From Pseudomonas sp. CFII64 (GTDB taxonomy: Bacteria; Pseudomonadota; Gammaproteobacteria; Pseudomonadales; Pseudomonadaceae): a DNA stretch of 64,000 nt. Position numbers and translations under genes: made by a program. Each line of letters starts with the position of its first letter. Within the stretch, counting starts at the first letter, position 1. Below are positions 44,346 to 52,943 of this stretch, one piece after another. The stretch is from positions 62,001 to 126,000 of the forward strand of contig NZ_ATLO01000046.1 of NCBI RefSeq assembly GCF_000416235.1, written 5' to 3'. Under the pieces are notes generated by a model. That model saw only the letters and a list, made by a program, of their open reading frames with translations, was not told the origin of the DNA and did no database searches.

Positions 44346-44562
44346 GTTTCACCCAATCCACATGCTGCGTCAGCGTTACGACACCTTGTTTCAATCATGA
44401 GAAACCTGTCATTTTGACAAATAGTGGCGTGGTGCTATCTCTAAGTCATTGTAAAATCTCGAAACATTTGCTCAAGCCAAGTAACGCTTTTTTCACATAA
44501 ACATGACCTGACGATGACGCTGGGCTGACTAAGTTGGCCCCCATCGAATCAGGAGATTCACC

Positions 44563-45243
44563 ATGAGCAAGCGAATCGAGCTCGAGTTTTCCCGTAAATA
44601 CAATCAACAACACGCAGAAAAATATTTACAGAAACATCAGGACAATTTGTCTCGACGGTTGTCTCACAGGCGCGACGAGCAACTGGCACGCAAAGCATTG
44701 AAGCTGGCCGGTGATCCTGGGCTGGTGCTGGATCTGCCTTGTGGTGCGGGTCGCTTCTGGCCGCTGCTGGCGGAAAAACCCAATCGGGTGATCATCGGCG
44801 CGGACAACTCTGCGGACATGCTCAGCACCGCTTGCAAGGCCCAGCCTGCCGAAGTGGTGAAACGGGTACAACCCTTGCAGACGTCAGCGTTCGCTATCAA
44901 TCTGCCCGACAACGCCGTGGACAGTATTTTCTGTATGCGGCTGTTACACCACGTGGGCGACGCCGCTCACCGATTGGCGCTATTGCGTGAGTTTCAACGT
45001 GTTACCCGCGACAGCGTGATCATTTCGCTATGGGTCGATGGCAATTTCAAGGCCTGGAAACGCAAGCGCAGCGAGCAAAAGCGCAGCCGCGAAAGCGGGC
45101 AGGAAGGTTACCAAAACCGCTTTGTGTTACCCGTAGCAACCGTTGAAGCCGAATTCGAACAGGCAGGTTTCCGAATCCAGGAGCGGATGGATTTCCTGCC
45201 GATGTACGCCATGTGGCGTGTCTATTTATTGCGCAAGAGGTAA
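44563..45243 (+). CDS. Class I SAM-dependent methyltransferase
   Basis: A 226-residue methyltransferase. The SAM-binding motif I reads VLDLPCGAGRFWPLLAE near residue 52, followed by IGADNSADML (acidic residue of motif II), NAVDSIFCMRLLHHVGD and a C-terminal Rossmann strand. The N-terminus is charged and unrelated to known domains. The substrate is unknown. It begins 217 bases after colS with TCAGGAGA upstream, and ends four bases before the InaA-type kinase gene, so those genes are co-transcribed. The gap (44346-44562) is AT-rich and could carry a ColR-regulated promoter; I cannot point to a specific box. Confidence 0.85.
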   Translation: MSKRIELEFSRKYNQQHAEKYLQKHQDNLSRRLSHRRDEQLARKALKLAGDPGLVLDLPCGAGRFWPLLAEKPNRVIIGADNSADMLSTACKAQPAEVVKRVQPLQTSAFAINLPDNAVDSIFCMRLLHHVGDAAHRLALLREFQRVTRDSVIISLWVDGNFKAWKRKRSEQKRSRESGQEGYQNRFVLPVATVEAEFEQAGFRIQERMDFLPMYAMWRVYLLRKR

Positions 45244-45247
45244 CAGG

Positions 45248-45964
45248 ATGGGCGTGGAAGGTGTAGTAGAACCGACAGTTGGCCAAGACGAGCGCTTTGC
45301 CTATTTCTGGAGCCAGCGTGGTGAATGGGTAGAAGAGCCCAACATCCGTCGTGGTGGCGAAAGCGGCGTGCAGCGCGTCTTGACTGAAAATGGTCGGCTT
45401 ATCTACATCAAGCGCCAGACGGGCCATATCTACCGCAGTTGGCTGCATCCTTTCGGGCGTCCCACCGTACTGCGCGAGCGTGATGCGCTGGAAGGCCTGC
45501 GTCAGCTCAACGTGAATGTACCGAAAATGATTTTCTGCGGCGCCGAGCGCGACGAAAACAATGAGTGGCGTGCATTGTTGGTGACCGCTGCGCTGGATGG
45601 TTTCGAAGAGATCGAAAACTGGTACGCGGCCGGTGGTCGCGAGCGCTACGGTGAAGCGCTGCACGAGCAAATGCTCCATGAACTGGCAGTCAATCTGGCG
45701 CGCATGCACCGCGGCCGCTGGCAGCACAGCTGCATCTATATCAAGCACGTCTTCGTCCGGGTCGTCGGCGAAGGTTCCGAGGCCCGTGCCGAAGTCGCGC
45801 TGCTGGATCTCGAAAAGTGCCGCCGTCGCCTGACCCCCTACGCCGCAGCCCAGCACGACATGAAACAGCTGCGTCGCCATTCGTCATTCAGTCCAGCGGA
45901 CTGGCAGAAACTCGTCTACTTTTACGAGGCAGCGTTTGGCAGCGCTATCAAAGGTTTAGGGTAA
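45248..45964 (+). CDS. inaA: InaA-type lipopolysaccharide kinase family protein
   Basis: A 238-residue protein of the Kdo/WaaP-like kinase family (PF06293), usually annotated InaA in pseudomonads and linked to organic-acid or membrane stress. Kinase-like landmarks are the basic ATP-side segment RLIYIKRQTGHIYRSWLHPF, then VNLARMHRGRWQHSCIYIKHVFV, which resembles the catalytic loop (H-x-D region), and VALLDLEKCRRR, resembling the DFG-like Asp. I start at the ATG at 45248 (MGVEGVVEPTVGQDERFAYF) with ACAGGATG context; the open frame upstream lies within the methyltransferase gene. The stop overlaps the next ATG (TAATG). Confidence 0.85.
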   Translation: MGVEGVVEPTVGQDERFAYFWSQRGEWVEEPNIRRGGESGVQRVLTENGRLIYIKRQTGHIYRSWLHPFGRPTVLRERDALEGLRQLNVNVPKMIFCGAERDENNEWRALLVTAALDGFEEIENWYAAGGRERYGEALHEQMLHELAVNLARMHRGRWQHSCIYIKHVFVRVVGEGSEARAEVALLDLEKCRRRLTPYAAAQHDMKQLRRHSSFSPADWQKLVYFYEAAFGSAIKGLG

Positions 45965-46191
45965 TGAAGCTAGAACTGGCTCGAGGTTTGTTTGTAGTGG
46001 GTGCGTTGGCTGTTGCTTCTGTTGCTCTCGCCGCCTGGGAAGAGCCGGGTACCAAGATATTGAGCGCTCAACATGGCGAAGGACATTGTCCTTTGCCCAG
46101 AGTCGCCAAGGTCGAGCAGACCGTAAAACCAGACCACGATCTACTGCTGTTGATGTTTGGCCTGGCCCAGGGTTCAGGGCCGCAACGTTAA
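45964..46191 (+). CDS. Small exported protein of unknown function
   Basis: A 75-residue protein that I do not recognise as a named family. It has a clear signal peptide (MKLELARGLFVVGALAVASVALA, likely cleavage after Ala23 or Ala24), leaving about 50 mature residues with one Cys and two His (HGEGHCPLPRV). The start codon overlaps the inaA stop (TAATG at 45963-45966), so it is translationally coupled and the last gene of the methyltransferase-inaA run. A GC hairpin follows at 46221. Its place downstream of colRS suggests a role at the cell envelope, but that is inference. Confidence 0.75.
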   Translation: MKLELARGLFVVGALAVASVALAAWEEPGTKILSAQHGEGHCPLPRVAKVEQTVKPDHDLLLLMFGLAQGSGPQR

Positions 46192-46220
46192 GATCCAGCG
46201 TTAAAGACAACTGCGTGATG

Positions 46221-46243
46221 AAGGCCCCGTTTACGGGGCCTTG
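46221..46243 (+). terminator. Hairpin after the colRS-linked genes, possible terminator
   Basis: AAGGCCCCGT pairs perfectly with ACGGGGCCTT (46221-46242) around a very small loop. TGTTGTGTG follows, which is only moderately T-rich. It could work as a terminator for the plus-strand genes. Confidence 0.6.
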
Positions 46244-46263
46244 TTGTGTGTGGGTAGGGCTCG

Positions 46264-46366
46264 GTAGGACCGGACTTGTCCGGGAAGGCGGTGGCGCAGA
46301 CACCGGATTAGATCAGGCGAATGATGCTGGCCCATCCGCCGTCTTCGGGGACAAGTCCCCTCCTAC
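46264..46366. repeat. REPIN with two unlike arms, overlapping the RND gene end
   Basis: The left arm is GTAGGACCGGACTTGTCCGG (46264 on). The right arm is the inverse of GTAGGAGGGGACTTGTCCCC and ends at 46366. The cores differ (CCGGACTTGTCCGG against GGGGACTTGTCCCC), yet each is self-complementary. The right arm supplies the stop codon of the RND gene. Confidence 0.8.
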
Positions 46367-49300
46367 CGTTCGAACGGAATTGGGCTCGGTGCTGCGATTT
46401 TCTTGTCCGGCGCCGCCAGGAACGTATAGACGCAAGGCAGCACGAACAAGGTAAACAACGTCCCGACCGACATCCCGGTCGCAATCACGGTCCCGATATC
46501 AAACCGGCTGACTGCGCCTGCACCGCTGGCCAGAATCAACGGCACCATGCCGAAGACCATCGCTGCCGTGGTCATCAATACCGGTCGCAGACGAATCGCC
46601 GCGGCTTCTTCCACCGCTTCCCTGGCTGACAAGCCCTTGTCGCGGCGTAGCTGGTTGGCGAACTCTACAATCAGAATCCCGTGCTTGCTGATCAAGCCGA
46701 TCAAGGTCACCAACCCGACCTGGGTGTAGATATTCATACTCGACAGCCCCAGGAACAACGGGATCAAGGCGCCGCAAATCGACAATGGCACGGTCACCAG
46801 AATCACCAGCGGATCACGGAAACTTTCGAATTGCGCCGCCAACACCAGGAAGATAATCGCCAGCGCCAGGGCGAACGTCACCCATAACGCGCTGCCTTCC
46901 TGTACGTATTGCCGCGATGCACCGGCGTAGTCATAGGCAAAACCCGCCGGCGCTTCTTCGCTGGCGATCTGGCGAATGGTTTCGATGGCTTCGCCCATGC
47001 TGACAATCGGAAAGCCCTGGATGATCGCCGAGTTGAGCTGCTGGAACTGATTGAGCTGGCGCGGTCGGGCGCGGTCGCTGACCTTGATCAGGGTGGACAG
47101 TGCCAAGAGTTTGCCGTCGCTGTTCTTCACGTAATAGTTGTTCAGCCAGCCCGGATTATCCCGGTAAGGGCGTTCAACCTGAGCGATGACCTTGTAGCTG
47201 CGGCCTTCGATGGTGAAGCGATTGATTTCCGCCTCGCCCAGCAAGGTGGCGAGCGTTCCGCCCAGATCCGCCATGGAAACGCCCATTTGCGCGGCCTTGG
47301 CCCGGTCGATATCCACCACCACTTCCGGTTTGTCGAAGGCCAGATCGATGTCCAGAAAGGCAAACTTGCCTGACTCCGTGGCCCGCGCCTTGATGCGCTC
47401 GGCCACTTGCAGCAGTGCCGAGTAATCGTTTGGCGTATTGATCACAAACTGAAACGGCAAGCCTTCGCCGGTCCCCGGAAGCGATGGCAGGTTGAAACCG
47501 AAAATCTGCAAGCCGCTGATCCCCGCCAGCTTTGCCTGGACCTCCGGCAAGATCTCCATTTGCGTGCGGCTGCGTTCGTCCCACGGCTTGAGCAGGAAAC
47601 CACCGACACCGGTTTGCACGCCGTTGAAGCCGTTGATCTGGAACGATGAATAGTATTCGGGAAACTCTTTGAAGATCTGGATGAACTGATCGGTGTAGCG
47701 ATTGATGTAATCCAGGTTGGTGGGCTGCGGCGACGTCGCCATCATGAAAATGATGCCCTGATCTTCGTCCGGGGCCAGTTCCGACTTGGTGAATTTGAGC
47801 AACACCGGAATCAGGCACAACACAATCACCGCAAACACCAGCACCACCGGGCGCGTGTTCAGCGTGCCGTGGAGCATGCTGCGATAGCGCGCCTTGAGCC
47901 GGTCGAAAATCTGGTCGAGCTTGTGGGCCAGGCCGCTGGGATTCTCGTCGTGGCGCAGAAGCAGGGCGCACATCATTGGTGACAGGGTCAACGCGACCAC
48001 ACCGGAAATCACCACCGCTCCCGCCAGCGTCAAGGCGAACTCCTTGAACAGCGCGCCCGTGAGCCCCTCCAGGAAGCCAATGGGCGCGTAAACCGCAGCG
48101 AGGGTGATGGTCATGGAAACCACCGGCATGGCGATCTCTCGCGCGCCTTCTATGGCCGCATCGAACGGCGTCTTGCCTTCCTCGATATGGCGATGGATGT
48201 TTTCCACCACGACAATGGCATCGTCCACCACGAGTCCGATGGCCAACACCATGGCCAGCAGTGTCAGCAGGTTGATCGAGTAGCCCATCAGTTGCATGAA
48301 GAACAGCACGCCGATCATCGACAGCGGAATGGTGATGACCGGGATCAGCACCGAGCGCAACGCGCCGAGGAACAGGAACACCACGACAATCACAATCAAC
48401 ACCGCTTCGATCAGGGTTTTCACTACCTCGTTGATCGAGGCCTGAATGAACAGCGTGGCGTCGTAGGCGATGGACACTTTCAGGCTCGGCGGCAGCTGGC
48501 TTTCCAGCTCCGGCATGATGCGCCGCACTTCCTTGATCACGTCCAGCGGGTTGGAACTCGGCGTACCCTTGATCCCGATGTACACCGACGGCGTGCCGTC
48601 GAACGAACTGACCGTGTCGTAGTTTTCCGCGCCCATCTCGACCCGCGCCACGTCGCCCAGCAACACGCGCCGGTCGCCGTCGGTCTTGAGCGGGATGGCC
48701 GCGAAGGCTTCGGCGGATTTCAGTTCGGTGGTCGCGTTGATGCTGGTCACGACGTACTCGCCCTTGACCTCGCCAGCGGCCGACAGGAAGTTGTAGCGCC
48801 GCACCGCATCGGTGACATCCGACGCCGTCAGGCCAAAGCCCGCCAGGCGCACCGGATCGAGCCACAGCCGCATGGCGAAGACCTGATTGCCGAGGATTTC
48901 GGCTTCGGCCATGCCCGGCAATGTTGCCAGCTTTGGCTGGATCACCCGGGACAGATAATCGGTGATTTGCGGATTGCTCAGTTCCGAGCTGTAGAAGCTG
49001 ATGTACATCAGCGCCGAAGCGTCCGCTGCTTCCTTGCTCAGCACCGGATCTTCAGCGTCTTGCGGCAGCTTGTTCTTGACCTCGTTGGCCTTGGCCAGCA
49101 ACTCGGTGAACAGGCGGTCGCTGTCGGCGCCGATCCGCGCATAGATCGAAACAATCGAGAAATTCTGGCGGCTGACCGACGTCATGTAGTCGATGCCTTC
49201 CGCGCTCGCCAGACTTTGCTGCAAGGGTTGTGTGATGTAGCCCTGAATGGTTTCGGCGTTGGCGCCGGGATACGCGGTGGTCACCGTGATCAGGGCGTTT

Positions 49301-49422
49301 TCCATCTGCGGATACTGGCGAATGGTCAGCTTGCTGAACGCCTGAAAACCCAGCAACACAATCAGCAGGCTGATCACCGTGGCGAGCACCGGACGACGTA
49401 TGAACGGATCTGTAAAAGCCAT
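46363..49422 (-). CDS. RND efflux pump permease (MexW-like)
   Basis: A 1019-residue inner-membrane proton-driven multidrug transporter of the HAE1-RND type. It begins MAFTDPFIRRPVLATVISLL and has twelve predicted helices with two large periplasmic loops. The charged TM4 motif GLVVDDAIVVVENIHRH (the paired Asp residues of the proton relay) is near residue 405, and GLISKHGILIVEFANQLR near residue 930. By position after the DUF1513 gene it corresponds to what I recall as P. aeruginosa MexW (PA4375). No outer-membrane channel gene is adjacent, so it probably uses an OprM-type protein encoded elsewhere. AAGGA stands before the ATG. The stop TAG lies in a REP arm. Confidence 0.92.
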   Translation of the reverse strand: MAFTDPFIRRPVLATVISLLIVLLGFQAFSKLTIRQYPQMENALITVTTAYPGANAETIQGYITQPLQQSLASAEGIDYMTSVSRQNFSIVSIYARIGADSDRLFTELLAKANEVKNKLPQDAEDPVLSKEAADASALMYISFYSSELSNPQITDYLSRVIQPKLATLPGMAEAEILGNQVFAMRLWLDPVRLAGFGLTASDVTDAVRRYNFLSAAGEVKGEYVVTSINATTELKSAEAFAAIPLKTDGDRRVLLGDVARVEMGAENYDTVSSFDGTPSVYIGIKGTPSSNPLDVIKEVRRIMPELESQLPPSLKVSIAYDATLFIQASINEVVKTLIEAVLIVIVVVFLFLGALRSVLIPVITIPLSMIGVLFFMQLMGYSINLLTLLAMVLAIGLVVDDAIVVVENIHRHIEEGKTPFDAAIEGAREIAMPVVSMTITLAAVYAPIGFLEGLTGALFKEFALTLAGAVVISGVVALTLSPMMCALLLRHDENPSGLAHKLDQIFDRLKARYRSMLHGTLNTRPVVLVFAVIVLCLIPVLLKFTKSELAPDEDQGIIFMMATSPQPTNLDYINRYTDQFIQIFKEFPEYYSSFQINGFNGVQTGVGGFLLKPWDERSRTQMEILPEVQAKLAGISGLQIFGFNLPSLPGTGEGLPFQFVINTPNDYSALLQVAERIKARATESGKFAFLDIDLAFDKPEVVVDIDRAKAAQMGVSMADLGGTLATLLGEAEINRFTIEGRSYKVIAQVERPYRDNPGWLNNYYVKNSDGKLLALSTLIKVSDRARPRQLNQFQQLNSAIIQGFPIVSMGEAIETIRQIASEEAPAGFAYDYAGASRQYVQEGSALWVTFALALAIIFLVLAAQFESFRDPLVILVTVPLSICGALIPLFLGLSSMNIYTQVGLVTLIGLISKHGILIVEFANQLRRDKGLSAREAVEEAAAIRLRPVLMTTAAMVFGMVPLILASGAGAVSRFDIGTVIATGMSVGTLFTLFVLPCVYTFLAAPDKKIAAPSPIPFER

Positions 49423-49436
49423 GAAGAATTCCTTGA

Positions 49437-50588
49437 TCAGTCTGCGCGAGGCTGACTGTTCTGTTCGGCTGGCAAAGTGGTGTCGGCACTGATCGCGACA
49501 TGGGCACCGTTCTCGAGCTTGAGCTGACCACCGCTGACCACTTGCTCGCCGGCCTTGATCCCTTTGCTGATGATCACCAGCCCGTCGCGCCGCTCGCCGG
49601 TTTCCACGAAACGCCGCTCAACGGCCAGCTGGGCTTCGCCTTTGGCGTCTTTTTCCGGCTCGCCCTGTTCATTCTTCTTCGGCACCACGACATAAACCGA
49701 ATTGCCATAGAGCGTGTAGGTGATCGCGCTTTCCGGCAGTACGATTTGCGTCTTCGGGCCGGGCAACAAGACGTGCAGATCGGCAAACATGCCCGGCAGC
49801 AGTTTGTTTTCGGGGTTAGGCAGCGTGGCGCGCACCAACAGATTACGAGTGGTTTCGTCGACCTTGGGGTTGATCGCGCTGAGTGTCGCCTCAAAGCTCT
49901 GCTTGGGGTAAGCCGCGACGCTGACCAGTGCTGTCTGGCCGACCGCGAGATTGGGCAGCGCCTGTTCCGGCACATAGAAATCGAGATAAAGGCTGCTCAG
50001 GTCCTGCAAGGTGGCAATGACCGTGCCACTGGCCAGATAATCACCGACGTCCACCTGACGAATGCCGATGGTGCCGCTGAACGGCGCCAGGATGCGCTTC
50101 TTCGCCAGGGATGCGTTCAACTGCGCCACGGTAGCGCTGGCCTTTTTCAACTGCGCGACGAGCTTGTCGAAATCGCCTCGGGAAATCGCCTGATCGCCCA
50201 CCAGTTTGCTGCCGCGACCCTGTTCCACCTGGGCCAGGCCAAGGTCGGCTTCGGCAGTGCCGAGCAGGGCTTTTTCTACGTCGCTGTCCAGTTGAAGCAA
50301 CGGCTGACCGACGCGGACTTTTTGCCCGGAGTCAAACATCAAGGCCTTGACCGTGCCGGCAATTTCCAGACTCAGGTCCACGCCCTGCAAGGCCTTGAGC
50401 GTGCCGATGGCCGGCAGACGACTCTGCCATTCACGCTCCCTGGCCGTTGCAACGCCCACGCTGATCGCTGGCTTCGGCGCGCTGAACTGCTGGATTTGTT
50501 GATAAACAGAAAAAGCTTTATAGCCCGCCAGCAACAGCACGACGAGCAGCACCACACCCAGCATGATCAACATACGGCGACGCAACAT
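49437..50588 (-). CDS. RND efflux periplasmic adaptor (MexV-like membrane fusion protein)
   Basis: A 383-residue membrane fusion protein that links the RND pump encoded just downstream to an outer-membrane channel. It has an N-terminal membrane anchor (MLRRRMLIMLGVVLLVVLLLAG), a lipoyl half-motif (LSLEIAGTVKALMFDSGQKV near residue 72), an alpha-hairpin, the second lipoyl half (ILAPFSGTIGIRQVDVGDYL near residue 160), and beta-barrel and membrane-proximal domains. I prefer the ATG at 50588 because GGAAG is seven bases before it; a GTG two codons earlier is in frame. The pump gene follows after 14 bases. The locus matches mexVW of P. aeruginosa as I remember it. Confidence 0.9.
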   Translation of the reverse strand: MLRRRMLIMLGVVLLVVLLLAGYKAFSVYQQIQQFSAPKPAISVGVATAREREWQSRLPAIGTLKALQGVDLSLEIAGTVKALMFDSGQKVRVGQPLLQLDSDVEKALLGTAEADLGLAQVEQGRGSKLVGDQAISRGDFDKLVAQLKKASATVAQLNASLAKKRILAPFSGTIGIRQVDVGDYLASGTVIATLQDLSSLYLDFYVPEQALPNLAVGQTALVSVAAYPKQSFEATLSAINPKVDETTRNLLVRATLPNPENKLLPGMFADLHVLLPGPKTQIVLPESAITYTLYGNSVYVVVPKKNEQGEPEKDAKGEAQLAVERRFVETGERRDGLVIISKGIKAGEQVVSGGQLKLENGAHVAISADTTLPAEQNSQPRAD

Positions 50589-50734
50589 ATTCACTTCCTT
50601 GCAAATACAGGTGAATCAGGCGAGCACATTAATCCTGCGGCTCGGGAGTTTTCTTATAAAAATGTCACGCAATATTACTTCAAACCCGGACCTTGGCTCG
50701 GGTTATGTCATGGGATTGAATTCAGGTCTCGATA

Positions 50735-51835
50735 TCAAACCAGATGCAAATGGTTGTCCCAGAATCCCGTCGGCAAATCCAGTGGTTTGGCCAGCAGCTC
50801 GGTCTGGCGGCAATCGTAGAAACGGCAGCGGCCCTGGCCAGAGGTGACCACAAAACCATCGGCAACCGCGCCGACGCCGGCGCAATCGGGCAGTGGTGCA
50901 TCAAGGCGAACCGCGCCGCTGTCCAGGTCCCAGATAAAGAAGCGGTTGCCTCTCGGTGCGGTGAGCGCCACCAGCCGCAGTTCGCTGTGTACCGCGACGC
51001 TGGCAGTGTAATGGCCCATTGCAGCGAGCTGTTGCTCCGCCACGGGAAACGCCTGGAATGGCTGGCCGGGACGCTTGATTGCCAGCAGCTCGGCGCTCTC
51101 GTGAGCATCGCCCATGAACTGCTGGCCCGCGACAATGGTGCCATCGCTGGCGATGCCCATGTGCCGCACGCTGTTCATGGACTGCCTGAGCATTTCCTTG
51201 CTCAGCAGGGTGCCGTCGCGCTGCATCAACACCAGGCTGGGTTCCATGGCGTTAAGGTTCATCTCGACCCGGCTTTCGGCTTCGGTGCGGATGCCGCCGT
51301 TGGCGACCACCAGCGTTTCGCCATCGGGCATCCATGACACCTGATGCGGGCCGATGCCATGGGTAGAGATTTCCCCTGCATGCACCAGACGCTCACCTTC
51401 GAAACGATACACGCCCAACAGACCACGACCTGGATCGGTGGTGTCGTTTTCGGTCGCATACAGCCATTCGCCGCCGCTGTGAATGACGGCATGCCCATAG
51501 AAATGTCGATTCGGTTGCGAGGTGATGGTCTGCAACAGACGCCCATCGCGCAGGTCGATCAAATAGCTTTCGGTGCCGGGACGACGGGCCACGAACAACG
51601 CCAGATTCAGCGTCGGGTGATTGATGATGTCGTGGCAGCGCTGGCCAACTTTGGTCGCGAAGACCTGTTTGCCATCCAGTTGATAACCCACGGCGTAATG
51701 CTGCCCATCAGCATCGTCACGGGCTGACAGCAACAGCGGGTCTTTGCCTTTTTGGCGAAACAAAGTCCAGCCGCCCAAGGTGCAAGCACTGAGCAACAGA
51801 CTTCCAAGGGCCAGAGCCTGGCGTCGCAACATCAT
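50735..51835 (-). CDS. DUF1513 domain protein (exported beta-propeller-like)
   Basis: A 366-residue DUF1513 protein (PF07433). The N-terminus MMLRRQALALGSLLLSACTLG resembles a twin-arginine or lipoprotein-type signal, with a possible lipobox LLSAC, so it is exported. The body has WD-like beta-propeller repeats such as IHSGGEWLYATENDT, ISTHGIGPHQVSWMPDGETLVVANGG and VRHMGIASDGTIVAGQQ. DUF1513 genes are regularly linked to imelysin and DUF1111 genes, suggesting a shared iron-related periplasmic pathway, but the activity is unknown. AGAGG lies five bases before the ATG at 51835. It follows the imelysin gene after 13 bases, so the two are one unit. Confidence 0.87.
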   Translation of the reverse strand: MMLRRQALALGSLLLSACTLGGWTLFRQKGKDPLLLSARDDADGQHYAVGYQLDGKQVFATKVGQRCHDIINHPTLNLALFVARRPGTESYLIDLRDGRLLQTITSQPNRHFYGHAVIHSGGEWLYATENDTTDPGRGLLGVYRFEGERLVHAGEISTHGIGPHQVSWMPDGETLVVANGGIRTEAESRVEMNLNAMEPSLVLMQRDGTLLSKEMLRQSMNSVRHMGIASDGTIVAGQQFMGDAHESAELLAIKRPGQPFQAFPVAEQQLAAMGHYTASVAVHSELRLVALTAPRGNRFFIWDLDSGAVRLDAPLPDCAGVGAVADGFVVTSGQGRCRFYDCRQTELLAKPLDLPTGFWDNHLHLV

Positions 51836-51848
51836 CAAAACCTCTCGT

Positions 51849-52913
51849 TCAATCGCCGTCGTTGGCGTTGAAGCCCAGTTGAATACCCAGCGCCTTGGCC
51901 AGCTCGCCTTCGTGCAGGCGATGAACCACGTTGAGGCTGTCGTAAAACGCGTTGAGCTGCTGACGGCCTTCTTCGCTGGCCAGCAGATCGGCCAGGGGCG
52001 GCTTCAGCGCAGTCAGCAGTTTACGACTGGCAGCGTAGGCAGCGTCGATCTTGTCGGCCAGCGGTTTCTGCTCGGCGGGCAATAGACCGCGCAGGCCGTG
52101 ATTTTCAACGCCAGTCCATACCGTTTCAGCGCTGATCAAGCTGGCTTCCAGACTGCTGAGCGACGACTTGCTGCGCCATGCATCAGCCTGAAAGGGTTGC
52201 GGCAAACCTTTGGTCTGACGACCCAGCGGGGTGCCGAGTTTTTTCTTCAGGCTGTCCAGGGCAGTGACTTGAACCCGCAACAGTTCAGCGATGGCTTCAT
52301 GGGAGTCGGCATAGCGCTGGTTGGGGAATTTGCTCAGCTGGGCGAGCATGCCGTCATTGCTGTTCCAGCGACTGAGGATTTCTTCCGCCAGGGCTTTTTG
52401 ACGTTCGCCAATTGCCATCAATAGCGGGCAGTAACGCGCTTTCTGCTCGGCGTTGGCCATGTCGATTTCGGCGTCGAACAGAATGTATTCGTAGGCCGAC
52501 AGCCCTTGCACCACAACGCTGGATTTGGATAGCGCTTCGGCGCTGATTTGCGGCTGCGCGGTCACCAGTTGCTCGACCTGACGGCCGACCAGGTTTTTCT
52601 TGTCCGGCCAGAACTGCACCTGCCAGGAGCGGTTGCCCTCGGCCAGCGGGCCGATCAGCAAAGGCTGCAATTCGGCCCAGGTCTTCTGCGCGTGCAGGAA
52701 ATCGGCGCGAGCAGTGGCCAGATCAGTTTTGCCCTGACAGAAGGCGAGGGCGCTGACCGCCAGTTGCCGATCCGCATCGACCCAGCGACTGTAAGTCGGC
52801 AGGATCACTTGCTTGGCGATGGACGCCGAAGTGACAGCCTGTGGATCGGCCGGTGCGCAGGCACCCAAAGCAAGAGCGGCAAGGCTGGTGAAGAGCAACT
52901 TGGGACGGAACAT
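51849..52913 (-). CDS. Imelysin-family lipoprotein
   Basis: A 354-residue imelysin (peptidase M75) family lipoprotein with lipobox LALGAC in MFRPKLLFTSLAALALGACA. Imelysins are periplasmic or surface helical-bundle proteins associated with iron uptake, including IrpA and EfeO-type proteins; proteolytic activity is doubtful for most. The conserved segment here is VVQGLSAYEYILFDAEI near residue 135, where the classical GxHAxEyLLfG motif is degenerate (SAYEYILF), so it belongs to the divergent subgroup. AAGGAG precedes the ATG. It lies 30 bases after the di-haem gene and 13 before DUF1513, indicating an operon. Confidence 0.88.
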   Translation of the reverse strand: MFRPKLLFTSLAALALGACAPADPQAVTSASIAKQVILPTYSRWVDADRQLAVSALAFCQGKTDLATARADFLHAQKTWAELQPLLIGPLAEGNRSWQVQFWPDKKNLVGRQVEQLVTAQPQISAEALSKSSVVVQGLSAYEYILFDAEIDMANAEQKARYCPLLMAIGERQKALAEEILSRWNSNDGMLAQLSKFPNQRYADSHEAIAELLRVQVTALDSLKKKLGTPLGRQTKGLPQPFQADAWRSKSSLSSLEASLISAETVWTGVENHGLRGLLPAEQKPLADKIDAAYAASRKLLTALKPPLADLLASEEGRQQLNAFYDSLNVVHRLHEGELAKALGIQLGFNANDGD

Positions 52914-52943
52914 GTCCGGCTCCTTATTTTTAAATGAAAGAAG

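Noticed and set aside
48187..49455. 422-codon plus-strand open frame opposite the RND permease
   Set aside because: It is antisense to conserved RND motifs and has an His/Asp/Gln-rich, domain-free product.
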